A stretch of 48,678 nucleotides of DNA, from NCBI GenBank assembly GCA_012719495.1, contig JAAYAG010000125.1:1-48678 (forward strand), given 5' to 3'. Positions 7,898 to 16,277 of the stretch are shown here, one piece after another. Source of the DNA: Bacteroidales bacterium. GTDB lineage: Bacteria > Bacteroidota > Bacteroidia > Bacteroidales > Prolixibacteraceae. Within the stretch, counting starts at the first letter, position 1; each line of letters opens with the position of its first letter. Both the position numbers and the translations under genes were made by a program. The notes beneath the pieces are model-generated. The model was not told the origin of the DNA. It saw only the letters and a program-made list of their open reading frames with translations, and did not search any database.

Positions 7898-9139
7898 TTA
7901 CTTGCTGATCAGATAAGCCATTAATGCCTTGCCGTGCCTGATGTACAAAACCCCCTTGTCGATTAACGGATACGCAATATGTTCTTTTGATCCCTCCTTA
8001 ATCTGAAATTTTCCGGTGAGCTCCATTTTAGGACCTGCAATATCGATCAGGTTCACATTTCCATTATCAGCATAACAGATCAGCTTTTTGTCGGCATAAA
8101 CAAGGCTTCCGCTCATGCCCCGTAAGGTATCGATTACAGAACCATTTTCCGTGTCAATACACCAAAGTTTCTTTTTAGTTGATGTGGCATACAGACGATT
8201 ATTGTTGATAATAAATCCGTTATACAGGTTTTTGGCATCGGCACAATGCCACACTTCCTGAACAGATTTCCCGTCAGCCGAAAGTTTTAGCTTCATGGCA
8301 CCTTTTCCCTTCTCAATTCCCGAAACGCTGTATAGGTAACCATCAGCATAGATTGGTGTGTTGCAATATTCGTCGTCGTATTTTGCCGAGTCGTCGAAAC
8401 ACGTCCACAACAATTCGCCGTTTGATGCATCGAGGGCAAAAACATCCTCTTTGGCAGTGGTAACAAACAGTTTTCGCTCGGGCAGATTAATCAGCATGGG
8501 CGAACAGAAAGCCGCATCCTTTCCAATCCCCTTTGAAGTCCAAACGGTGTTCCCCGTAAGGCGGTCGAGGCAAACCACGTTTGTTTCTTCGCCTCCAGGA
8601 TAGCAGTAAACGAATTTGCCATCGACCAGCAACGATTCGCTGTAGCCGAAGTTATTTAGTACTCCACCAAAGTCGTTAACCAAATGTTTCGACCAGATTT
8701 CCTTGCCCGTTTCGGCATCGATGCAGGCAATGCGGCCAAGTCCCGACGAGATGTAGATCAACCCACCGTAAATGGTAGGAGTTGTTCTCGAACCGGGGAA
8801 GCCGGCCGAGAAACCCTCGCCACTAAACTCGCGTCCGTTGGGGGTTTTCCAAAGCAGGTTACCACTCAGGTCGAATGCAAAAAGGTGGGCAATGGTATCG
8901 ACCTCGCCATTTACATAAAGCTTATTGTCTGCAACCACCGGCGATCCGTAGCCATTACCAATGACATCGGTTTTCCAGAGCAGCTTTGGTCCATCGGCAG
9001 GCCACGAAGCAAGCAACCCGGTTTCGTTATAAATACCGTCGCGGTTAGCACCCCTGAACTGGGCAATGTTTTGACCTTTATTTGAACAACCTGCCAGAAG
9101 CAGAACGGCAATAACGGCAAGGAGAAGTGAATTCTTCAT
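7898..9139 (-). CDS. Lipoprotein with PQQ-type beta-propeller repeats
   Basis: This 413-aa exported lipoprotein begins MKNSLLLAVIAVLLLAGC, a signal peptide ending in a lipobox. Repeats of the tryptophan-docking propeller type follow, such as GNLLWKT, GKEIWSKHL, GNTVWTSKG and GELLWTC. Each is separated by blocks of the DGxLY type. The fold resembles BamB and PQQ dehydrogenases, but the catalytic residues of a true quinoprotein dehydrogenase are not evident, so a binding or scaffolding role is as likely. I chose the internal Met at 9139 because it begins the signal peptide; an upstream Met at 9163 is possible. It has its own promoter (9182-9212). Confidence 0.75.
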   Translation of the reverse strand: MKNSLLLAVIAVLLLAGCSNKGQNIAQFRGANRDGIYNETGLLASWPADGPKLLWKTDVIGNGYGSPVVADNKLYVNGEVDTIAHLFAFDLSGNLLWKTPNGREFSGEGFSAGFPGSRTTPTIYGGLIYISSGLGRIACIDAETGKEIWSKHLVNDFGGVLNNFGYSESLLVDGKFVYCYPGGEETNVVCLDRLTGNTVWTSKGIGKDAAFCSPMLINLPERKLFVTTAKEDVFALDASNGELLWTCFDDSAKYDDEYCNTPIYADGYLYSVSGIEKGKGAMKLKLSADGKSVQEVWHCADAKNLYNGFIINNNRLYATSTKKKLWCIDTENGSVIDTLRGMSGSLVYADKKLICYADNGNVNLIDIAGPKMELTGKFQIKEGSKEHIAYPLIDKGVLYIRHGKALMAYLISK

Positions 9140-9181
9140 AGATTTTCGATTTGGATGGTTCATTTGATTTAATGGTTGATC

Positions 9182-9212
9182 CAAAAATAGGTTGAAAGAA
9201 TGAAAAAACAAA
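9182..9212 (-). promoter_or_regulatory. Promoter of the PQQ-propeller lipoprotein gene
   Basis: On the minus strand, TTTG (9209-9212) is followed after exactly 19 bases by TATTTTTG (9182-9189). This is a full match to the Bacteroidota -33/-7 pair. It lies 43 bases before the chosen start. Confidence 0.7.
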
Positions 9213-9377
9213 AAAGGGAGATGTTAATGAGGTATAACATTGAAAGTCAAATATCCGGGAAAATATTAAATCCAAATTTTTTAATTGAAGTTAATATTAC
9301 TGAGAAAATAGTCTATGTATATCTTAAAAGTTTTTGTAGCTTTATAACCGAGTTAACATTCTCTAAATTAACAATTC

Positions 9378-10322
9378 ATGGATTACCGATTAGAACTTCT
9401 TGGTGACTCAACTTTTGAAGACCTTATCAATACCATTTGCCATAAAATACTTGGGACAGGAGTTATTTCTTTTTCTCCCGGGAAAGATGGTGGCCGTGAC
9501 GGTAAATTTACGGGAACGGCTCAGGATTATCCTGACAATGTTAATCCTTGGTCTGGTAAATTCATTATTCAAGCAAAACATACCAATAATCCAATTGCAT
9601 CATGTTCTGATCCTGATTTTGTAAAAATTGTGAAGGATGAGATCATAAAAATAAAGAAACTAAAAGAAGCCGGAGACATTGATTGCTACATGCTTTTTAC
9701 AAACCGGAAATATACCGGAATAAAAGGTGAAGAACTGCTCAAAAAAATTATAAAAGAAACAGGTGTTGAAAGATCCGTAATCATTGGTAAAGAAACAATT
9801 AATGACAGATTTCTTAATCAACATAAAGAGATTGTTCGGCAATACCGTTTAGATTTACTCCATATCCCTTTTGATTTTTCGGATGAAGAGATAAAGGAAA
9901 TCATTCTTGCTTTTAAAACCCAAATTCGCTTCATTGAGAACGATTTAAAAGCAGAAGTTGACCGGATAAAACATGATTATAGCTATATTGACAAAAAAGA
10001 GAAAAACAAGAAAAACAGATTAGGTGAAGAATACTTTCAAAATGAAATTGCAGCCAAATCGTTAATGGATTTTGAAAAGATTGAGCGATTTTTGGCATCA
10101 CCCCAGAATGAAGAGATAAAAGATTACTATTTCGATGTTGTTTCGGAACTCAGCAGCCTGATTACAATAAAAAGAGATAATTTTGATGCCTTTGAAGAGA
10201 TTTTCTTGTTTATTTATAAGATAATTTGTGACGGCAGTAAAGAGTTAAAAGGAACTAAAAGACATGTAACTACGTTTTTACATTACATGTATTACAATTG
10301 CGAAATTGGTTTAAAAGAATGA
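9378..10322 (+). CDS. ABC-3C effector with Mrr-like nuclease domain
   Basis: This 314-aa protein has an N-terminal restriction-endonuclease-like domain. The motif D41 in GKDGGRDGKF is followed by the QxK pair Q65-A-K67 in FIIQAKH, the Mrr-type variant of PD-(D/E)xK catalytic sites. Residues about 170-314 are a helical, charged C-terminal region typical of the effectors of ABC-three-component systems. Its stop overlaps the start of the next gene by ATGA, followed by a DUF2326 ATPase, matching the effector-middle-ATPase order. A defence role through DNA cleavage is inferred. The gene is visibly AT-richer than its neighbours. Confidence 0.72.
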   Translation: MDYRLELLGDSTFEDLINTICHKILGTGVISFSPGKDGGRDGKFTGTAQDYPDNVNPWSGKFIIQAKHTNNPIASCSDPDFVKIVKDEIIKIKKLKEAGDIDCYMLFTNRKYTGIKGEELLKKIIKETGVERSVIIGKETINDRFLNQHKEIVRQYRLDLLHIPFDFSDEEIKEIILAFKTQIRFIENDLKAEVDRIKHDYSYIDKKEKNKKNRLGEEYFQNEIAAKSLMDFEKIERFLASPQNEEIKDYYFDVVSELSSLITIKRDNFDAFEEIFLFIYKIICDGSKELKGTKRHVTTFLHYMYYNCEIGLKE

Positions 10323-10564
10323 TAAGACCCGACAGGCATACAAACCCCGATTTTTCGGTTATAAATATCAGTGCTTTCATTTTAAAGCAACTGAATGCTT
10401 TTTATGCGGTTAGTTATGATTCTCTTTTGAAAAAAGTAATTGATACGTTGGGCGAAGAATCAAAAGAAAACTATCCGTATGCCTTAAATTTCCTCTTTTT
10501 GTTAGGAAAACTAAATTATCAACAAGAAACAGATTCATTTACATTGAACCATGAAACTAAGTAA
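10319..10564 (+). CDS. ABC-3C middle component (MC6-like)
   Basis: This small protein of 81 aa begins MIRPDRHTNPDFSVINIS, close in style to ABC-3C middle-component family 6. These proteins link the effector to the ATPase through a compact helical, winged-helix-like domain. A longer reading from 10298 is possible, but the ATG at 10319 overlaps the effector stop (ATGA), and the end overlaps the ATPase start by 14 bases. Such double overlap implies fixed stoichiometry. The middle-component call is from context and the N-terminal pattern; it carries no catalytic motif. Confidence 0.62.
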   Translation: MIRPDRHTNPDFSVINISAFILKQLNAFYAVSYDSLLKKVIDTLGEESKENYPYALNFLFLLGKLNYQQETDSFTLNHETK

Positions 10565-12353
10565 ATTATACTGCAATCAACCTGGTTTTCAAAACATCCA
10601 GTTTAATTTGAATGGGATCAATGTGGTCTATGCTGACGTAAAAACAGATATAAAAGAGAAAAAGAATCAGCATGATCTTGGAAAAACTAAAATAGCTGAA
10701 TTAATAGATTTCTTATTCCTTAAAAAAATCAACAAGGATCATTTTCTATTAAAACATGAAAAGGAGCATTTTCAAAATCATGTTTTCTATTTGGAAATCT
10801 TGCTTAATTCAGGGCAGTATCTCACCATAAAACGGGCAGCTAAAAACAATACAAAAATATCTTTTGCAGTTAATGATGCTTCAACAAACGAATTTAGGCC
10901 ACCATTTAGCTGGGAGTTTCCTGACTTAACAATCGAGAAGGCGCGAAAACAGCTTGCAGAATATTTATCTTTAGATTTTTTCTCTAACAAATCATACGAT
11001 TACAGAAAAGCGTTAAGTTACAGCCTTCGTACACCACCCGACGATTATTCTGATGTTTATCAGTTGTCAAAATTTCAAGGGCAACACATCTTCTGGAAAC
11101 CGTTTATGTTTGATCTTTTGGGATTTGATGGAACTCTTCTTGAACTAAAATACCAAAACGATGAGCAAATCAAGGAGATTAATAAGTTTATTGATAATCT
11201 AAAGAGAGAGTATTCAATTAGAGTGGATGATCGTGATGATTATGTCGCTCAAATGCAGGATATCGAAAAGGAAGTTCGAGATACAGAACAACAGCTTGAT
11301 CGGTTCAACTTTTATGAGCAAGACAAAGAATTGGTAAAAAGAGGCATTGAAGATATCGAGACATCTATCAGTCAATTAAATTCAACAGCATACAATCTCA
11401 ACTATGAAATTGACCGTTTAAGGAAATCGTTAAAAAATAAGTTTGCCTTCGATTTAAACAAAGTTGATAAGGTTTTCAGGGAATCGCAAATTTTATTTCC
11501 TGATCAGTTAAAGCAAGATTACGCCAATCTGATTGATTTTAATAATAAGCTAACCATTGAAAGAAATAAACTTCTAAAATCTTCTTTGGGAAAAAAGTCA
11601 TCTGAGTTATCAGAAATCAACAACCAGCTGCAAACACTGAATAAAAGGAAAGAAGAGCTACTCTCTTTTATTCAGGATACCGATAGTTTTAAGAAATTTA
11701 AAAACCATCAAAAAAATCTTGTAAAAACAGAAGGGCAACTTTTTTCTATTAAAGAAAAAATCAACAAGATTGATACAATTATTCAAAAAGAAGAGAATAT
11801 TAAAGGGCTAGAAGAAGCAATTCAGGGAACTGTCCTGCAATTGAAGCAATTATACGGAAGTACTGAAAAAAACATGCGATATTCAGAAATTAGAACAAAA
11901 TTTTCGGAATATTACAAAACGATCATGGACGAATCTGCCCATTTATCTTGGAAAATCAATTCGAGTAACAATGTCGATTTTGTCCCTCCTAAAGTTCACA
12001 GCAAGCTAGATGAACAAAAGGAAACCGCAAAAGACGAAGGTAACACTTACAAAAAACTGCTTTGTGTCGCTTTCGATTTAGCTATTCTTACTTCCTATAA
12101 TTCTGAATCTTATTTTCGGTTTGTTTATCACGACGATGTCCTTTCACAGCAAGACAATGGAATAAAAAACCGGCTTATTGAGTTAATTAAAACATTGACT
12201 TCACAATACGACCTTCAATATGTCCTTTCTGCAATCAAAGCGGATCTTCCTCTCGATGAGAATGATGAAATTGTTTATTTCGACGATAAAGATGTTATTT
12301 TAAGGCTCCATGATCGGGATGAAAGTGGAACTTTGTTCGGATTTGAGTTTTGA
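10551..12353 (+). CDS. DUF2326 ABC-type ATPase of an ABC-3C system
   Basis: This 600-aa SMC/RecN-like ATPase has a non-standard P-loop, HDLGKTKIAEL (41-51, K45-T46), then a head domain and a long coiled coil at roughly 195-445. A second head half follows, with an ABC-signature-like DEGNTYKKLLCVAFDLA. The Walker-B-like strand is FRFVYHDDVL (522-531, D528-D529). This architecture defines DUF2326 ATPases, the third partner of ABC-three-component conflict systems that are thought to sense invading nucleic acid and trigger the effector. It starts within the end of the middle-component gene. The degenerate first glycines of the P-loop are typical of the family, so ATP binding is still expected. Confidence 0.8.
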   Translation: MKLSKLYCNQPGFQNIQFNLNGINVVYADVKTDIKEKKNQHDLGKTKIAELIDFLFLKKINKDHFLLKHEKEHFQNHVFYLEILLNSGQYLTIKRAAKNNTKISFAVNDASTNEFRPPFSWEFPDLTIEKARKQLAEYLSLDFFSNKSYDYRKALSYSLRTPPDDYSDVYQLSKFQGQHIFWKPFMFDLLGFDGTLLELKYQNDEQIKEINKFIDNLKREYSIRVDDRDDYVAQMQDIEKEVRDTEQQLDRFNFYEQDKELVKRGIEDIETSISQLNSTAYNLNYEIDRLRKSLKNKFAFDLNKVDKVFRESQILFPDQLKQDYANLIDFNNKLTIERNKLLKSSLGKKSSELSEINNQLQTLNKRKEELLSFIQDTDSFKKFKNHQKNLVKTEGQLFSIKEKINKIDTIIQKEENIKGLEEAIQGTVLQLKQLYGSTEKNMRYSEIRTKFSEYYKTIMDESAHLSWKINSSNNVDFVPPKVHSKLDEQKETAKDEGNTYKKLLCVAFDLAILTSYNSESYFRFVYHDDVLSQQDNGIKNRLIELIKTLTSQYDLQYVLSAIKADLPLDENDEIVYFDDKDVILRLHDRDESGTLFGFEF

Positions 12354-12405
12354 CAGATAGGCTCTTTGTCAACTATTTTGCCTGTTTTCTTTATCTAAAT
12401 TGACT

Positions 12406-13254
12406 ATGAACACCTATTATTCAGTTATATTTGCTTCGGTCAACTCAATTATCTCCGAACAGTTATCAATAGGGTTGGTAATGGCCGATGAACAACGGGT
12501 TTGGTTCTGCTATTCCAAAACCAAATTATCGCTAATGCACCGGTTTTTCTCCGAAGAAGCATTTCAACTGCTGAAAACTTCGCTGAAAAACATCGAAAGC
12601 ACAGCTGCTGGTGCTGGTCAAAACAGGAGCACCGACAGCAATGCTTTGTTCCCAATAACCGACAACAACCAACACCCATTTTCAATAGAGTATTTGCGTT
12701 ATCTGGCGCGTTACAGTAATTCGACACTCACCTTTAACGAACCTGTGAAAATTGATGTGGAAGTATCGGATTTATTGTTTGAACACCTCTATCGTGAATT
12801 TATTTTTGAAGAAGCGGGACAAGTGTCTAAAACATCGTTTATAGAAACCGTAAAAGCAAAGCTTTATCCGGCCATCACGAAACATGTTAATTTGGATTTT
12901 TGCATTGAAACAGGCAAAATTCCGGGACTTATTATGCCCGTTGAATTAGATTTTATAGGAAAGAATGATCGTCCGGTGGTTGGTAAGATCACCGATTTCA
13001 ATCTGCCAAGCTATAACCTTGATGCTCCGCTGTCGAACTTGTTTGTGTTGATGAAAACTTTCGAATCGAACAACGAAACAGGCAACTACTTTATAATTGG
13101 CGACGAACCGAGCAAGCAAAACAGCAAACAGCACAATACTTGGGCACAAGTTAAAGCTTCGAAATTTCTTGATTTTGTACCCACTAATGAGACTGACCGT
13201 ATTTCGGAATACATGGAGGAACATGCGGTTGAACCATACTTTAGCGCAGATTAA
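12406..13254 (+). CDS. Uncharacterised protein downstream of the ABC-3C operon
   Basis: This 282-aa soluble protein matches no family I can name with confidence. The N-terminal segment, YYSVIFASVNSIISEQLSIG followed by a cysteine-tyrosine strand, recalls DUF3037-type proteins. The rest is mixed alpha/beta with no membrane segment or catalytic signature. Start ATG 12406 is preferred over TTG 12400. It follows the ATPase by 52 bases on the same strand, so it may belong to the defence locus or be an independent gene. Its composition is less AT-rich than the three upstream genes, which favours independence. A weak terminator follows. Confidence 0.55.
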   Translation: MNTYYSVIFASVNSIISEQLSIGLVMADEQRVWFCYSKTKLSLMHRFFSEEAFQLLKTSLKNIESTAAGAGQNRSTDSNALFPITDNNQHPFSIEYLRYLARYSNSTLTFNEPVKIDVEVSDLLFEHLYREFIFEEAGQVSKTSFIETVKAKLYPAITKHVNLDFCIETGKIPGLIMPVELDFIGKNDRPVVGKITDFNLPSYNLDAPLSNLFVLMKTFESNNETGNYFIIGDEPSKQNSKQHNTWAQVKASKFLDFVPTNETDRISEYMEEHAVEPYFSAD

Positions 13255-13284
13255 TTTCAGTTTTTCGATGTTTATCAAGCCTTT

Positions 13285-13320
13285 CCAGAGTGATCTTTTC
13301 TGGGTTTTTATTTTTTTGTT
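13285..13320 (+). terminator. Possible intrinsic terminator after the 282-aa gene
   Basis: A short stem (CCAGA 13285-13289 with TCTGG 13299-13303) is followed by a T-rich tract, TTTTTATTTTTTT. The stem is weak, so this is moderate evidence only. Confidence 0.45.
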
Positions 13321-13449
13321 GTAAGAAACTGAAATTTACCAAACCAAGTTAATGTGCTGTATGGAAAGTTTAAGCCATAAGCTATTCGTAAGTTTCTGTC
13401 ATATATTTTCGATCAGAAAATAATTTTAAGACACTGGTTATCTGTTATA

Positions 13450-14652
13450 TTAACGGAAAAGCAATAGGTTGTCCAGATATTGTTTTTCAACTTTTTCCCA
13501 AATCTTTTCAGGGTCGTTCCTGGTTGAATTCATTTCTTCATACGCTTGTTCGGTAAGGATATCAATGTCTTTACTGAAACGGTAATAGTAATAACAAAAG
13601 CGATGATAATCAATCCCGGTTTGTTTTGCCAAATCGAATTTTTCGTCACAGTCTGCCATTATTTGTTTGAAAGCTGTAGTATCGATATTTGCTGTTTCTC
13701 TTTTGTTGAACCAAGTTCTGAATTTTATTCTTTTTCTGATTTTCCTCGATATTGATGAAGCAGCAGCATTGCATTCTTTTTTTAAGGCATAAAGATTTGT
13801 ATCTCTGATGATTATTTGTTTGCTGTCATGATTTAAAGATTCTTCTTTATCAGAGAACAGCTTTAACATGGCATCAATGATTTGGTCTTCAGGTTGTTTT
13901 GCACCTGCCATTTGTAAATATTTCGCGGCTTTCTGGCAAAAATCAGCGGTAATATTTTTTTGTTTTGTTTGAAATTCAGCGATAAAACCATTTTCTGTTT
14001 TCTGGAGCAATATTTCGTACTGGGGCATTACAATTCTAAGGTTGTTTTTAAACAGGAACTCTGATTCAGAAAAGTATATTTGCCTAAGGGCAGGCTGTTG
14101 AGTACAAAAAACGGTAGCCTTCGACTTTATGCTGCTGGAATTTATAAAGATACGCGCACCTGCTTTGCTGCATTCACCGAGCAGGCCGATCAACAACATA
14201 TTTCTGTCGAACCGGAATTCGCTTATCATAGCTCCATTCTCAAAAAACTGCTCAATAGATTTGTATTGATCGTATTTCGAAAATCGTACCGGCATAGAAG
14301 CTTCTTCGCGTTCGCGACCGAGAAGCAGATCGAATAAAGAAAGTTTTTTGGCCTTCAACCGGGTATCTTCCACCAGGGTGAGCAAGCGTTGCGGGTAAAC
14401 TAACGTTGGATAAAATCCGGCGATTTTCTGAAGCAGTTTAAACCGCGAAACAGAATTTGGCAGCTCGAAAGCTGAAATCGGATAGAGCGCAATAAGTTCG
14501 GGAAGAAACTGTAAATCTGGTTTTTGGTTTAATTCTATCGAAACCTTACATCCACTCTGCAATGCGGCCAGCGCAACCAATGCTCCGGATAGGTTTATCC
14601 CATGAAAACAGATATCGGTTTCGTTACCGCTATTATTCACCGGATTGTCCAT
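13450..14652 (-). CDS. Degenerate FAD-oxidoreductase-like protein
   Basis: This 400-aa protein opens with a Rossmann-like strand-helix-strand, DICFHGINLSGALVALAAL, followed by a strand ending VSIEL. The spacing matches the dinucleotide-binding start of glycerol-3-phosphate dehydrogenase-type flavoproteins, but the GxGxxG glycines are replaced (HGINLSG), so FAD binding is doubtful. The C-terminal 130 residues are helical, basic and aromatic (HRFCYYYYRF). It follows the coiled-coil gene by 13 bases on the same strand and is probably its partner. I do not know a function; a catalytically dead, repurposed flavoprotein is the best description. Confidence 0.5.
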   Translation of the reverse strand: MDNPVNNSGNETDICFHGINLSGALVALAALQSGCKVSIELNQKPDLQFLPELIALYPISAFELPNSVSRFKLLQKIAGFYPTLVYPQRLLTLVEDTRLKAKKLSLFDLLLGREREEASMPVRFSKYDQYKSIEQFFENGAMISEFRFDRNMLLIGLLGECSKAGARIFINSSSIKSKATVFCTQQPALRQIYFSESEFLFKNNLRIVMPQYEILLQKTENGFIAEFQTKQKNITADFCQKAAKYLQMAGAKQPEDQIIDAMLKLFSDKEESLNHDSKQIIIRDTNLYALKKECNAAASSISRKIRKRIKFRTWFNKRETANIDTTAFKQIMADCDEKFDLAKQTGIDYHRFCYYYYRFSKDIDILTEQAYEEMNSTRNDPEKIWEKVEKQYLDNLLLFR

Positions 14653-14665
14653 CCTAAGTAGTCAA

Positions 14666-15568
14666 TTAGTTTTTAAACAGATATTTAGTTGTTCCAATAT
14701 TATACCCATCGGCAAAAACATCGATAGTATAGGTGCCAGGAATGAGTGGTTCATGGCCGCTGTTATCCCAGAAAATATTTACAGGCAATTCATTTCCTTC
14801 ATAGTTTACTTCGCGTTTGGCCGAGTAAGGGATTTTCAAATCTTCGAATTCGAAAAGTGCAGATTGGCTCTCAACAAGCAGCAACTGGTCGGGACGCATA
14901 ATTCTGACATAAATGTTTTTAGCCCCACGAACTGCAGTAAGGTTCTTGCTCAGGGTGAAGCTTACCATAATTTTTTGAGTTTTAGAAATACGGTCGGTTT
15001 CTTTATCCCTTGGGTTAAGGCCACTAATCCTAAGGCTCAGTGCTTCAAGTATTTGAGCCATTTTTACAGTTTGTGCAAGTTCGTCTTTTTCTTTGGTCAG
15101 CTGCTCATTTTTCGACTGAACTGCAGTATACCGTTGCTTTACTTCGACATTTTCGGCGTAAAGAATTTTATTTCGTTCGTTTAGCGAATCGATTTGGTTG
15201 TATAGGTCTTTCATAATTCCCCTCAGGGTATTCACCTTGTCTTTGTAATTAGAAACCTCGATTACACTTGCTCGCTTAACTTGCTCAATTTCAACCAAAA
15301 GATTTTTTATTTCCGATTGGGTCATCAATAAGTTTTCGTTCAATTGCTCGTTGTTGGTTTTAAGCGAATCGTAGTTGATCAACATTTGCGAAAGCTCAAC
15401 TTTTATTGAATCTTTTTCTGCATTCAGTTCACTAACGATTTTATTGTGTTCGTTGCGTTTAGTGAAATACAATACGACCATAACGGCCAGAACGATTACC
15501 AGAAAAATGACTACAATATCTTTGATCCCGAATTTTGAATTTGATTGCATTGCCTTGTTTTTTTTCAT
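14666..15568 (-). CDS. Membrane-anchored coiled-coil protein
   Basis: A short basic N-terminus is followed by one transmembrane helix (about residues 14-36: IVVIFLVIVLAVMVVLYF). A long coiled coil comes next (about 40-165), with a beta-rich C-terminal domain beyond it (about 185-300). The topology suggests an envelope protein with the coiled coil in the periplasm. It resembles uncharacterised Bacteroidota proteins and I do not recognise a named family. The longest frame starts at 15580, but a -7 box at 15583-15590 makes that start nearly leaderless, so I chose the Met at 15568. It is the first gene of a two-gene unit with the degenerate flavoprotein. Confidence 0.6.
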   Translation of the reverse strand: MKKNKAMQSNSKFGIKDIVVIFLVIVLAVMVVLYFTKRNEHNKIVSELNAEKDSIKVELSQMLINYDSLKTNNEQLNENLLMTQSEIKNLLVEIEQVKRASVIEVSNYKDKVNTLRGIMKDLYNQIDSLNERNKILYAENVEVKQRYTAVQSKNEQLTKEKDELAQTVKMAQILEALSLRISGLNPRDKETDRISKTQKIMVSFTLSKNLTAVRGAKNIYVRIMRPDQLLLVESQSALFEFEDLKIPYSAKREVNYEGNELPVNIFWDNSGHEPLIPGTYTIDVFADGYNIGTTKYLFKN

Positions 15569-15582
15569 TTTAGTCGACATTT

Positions 15583-15590
15583 CAAAAATA
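15583..15590 (-). promoter_or_regulatory. Promoter -7 box for the coiled-coil gene
   Basis: CAAAAATA on the plus strand is TATTTTTG on the minus strand, a TAnnTTTG match. A -33 partner is not obvious. Its position suggests that translation begins at an internal Met of the longest frame. Confidence 0.45.
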
Positions 15591-15634
15591 AACTTTTCAA
15601 ATGAATTTTTGTTGCATTTCGAAAACAGATCGAT

Positions 15635-16264
15635 ATGGATTTATCAGATATCCGGCGTAATTATGGAAAAAAACGGCTCGAAGCCGATGGGGTCGATCCC
15701 GATCCATTGAAGCAATTAACGCTTTGGCTCACCGAGGCCGAAAGGGCTGATTGTGAAGAACATTCAGCTATGGTATTGTCAACAGTCGGGACTGATGGTC
15801 AGCCTTCGTCTAGGGTTGTTTTATTGAAATTTCTTACCGAAGAGGGCTTGGTTTTTTTCACCAATTATTCCAGCCGTAAAGGGCAAGAAATTTCGTTGAA
15901 CCCCAAGGTCTCTGCCTGTTTCTTCTGGCCTTCTCTCGAGCGGCAAGTCCGGGTTCAAGGCCAAGTTTCGAAAACCGACGTGAGAATCTCCGATCAGTAT
16001 TTTTCTTCACGACCTTATGAAAGTCGCGTCAGTGCTGTAATTTCTCCGCAAAGTGATGAAATCCCTGATCGCATATTTCTTGAGACACGGCGAAAACATC
16101 TCCTCGATTTAGGAGAACCGTTGCTTAGGCCAGATCATTGGGGTGGATATTTGCTTAACCCTTCTTATTTTGAGTTTTGGCAAGGTGGCCCTCATCGTCT
16201 TCACGACCGGATAGAGTATCATCTTCGTTCGGGAGCCTGGGAAACAGCACGGCTAGCCCCTTGA
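15635..16264 (+). CDS. pdxH: Pyridoxamine 5'-phosphate oxidase
   Basis: PdxH oxidises pyridoxamine or pyridoxine 5'-phosphate to pyridoxal 5'-phosphate with FMN and oxygen, in the cytoplasm. The 209-aa protein is full length. It has the FMN-binding SRVVLLKF (about 59-66) and FTNYSSRKGQEI (75-86), and the C-terminal signature FEFWQGGPHRLHDR (about 180-193). Start ATG 15635 is adjacent to the divergent coiled-coil gene. It needs oxygen, implying at least microaerobic growth. It stands alone, with convergent transcription from the next gene 13 bases away. Confidence 0.95.
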   Translation: MDLSDIRRNYGKKRLEADGVDPDPLKQLTLWLTEAERADCEEHSAMVLSTVGTDGQPSSRVVLLKFLTEEGLVFFTNYSSRKGQEISLNPKVSACFFWPSLERQVRVQGQVSKTDVRISDQYFSSRPYESRVSAVISPQSDEIPDRIFLETRRKHLLDLGEPLLRPDHWGGYLLNPSYFEFWQGGPHRLHDRIEYHLRSGAWETARLAP

Positions 16265-16277
16265 ACCCATCAACCAA

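Noticed and set aside
9200-9406. 68-codon plus-strand frame before the ABC-3C effector
   Set aside because: No domain, AT-rich composition, overlaps the promoter of the divergent propeller gene and the true start of the effector; taken as chance.
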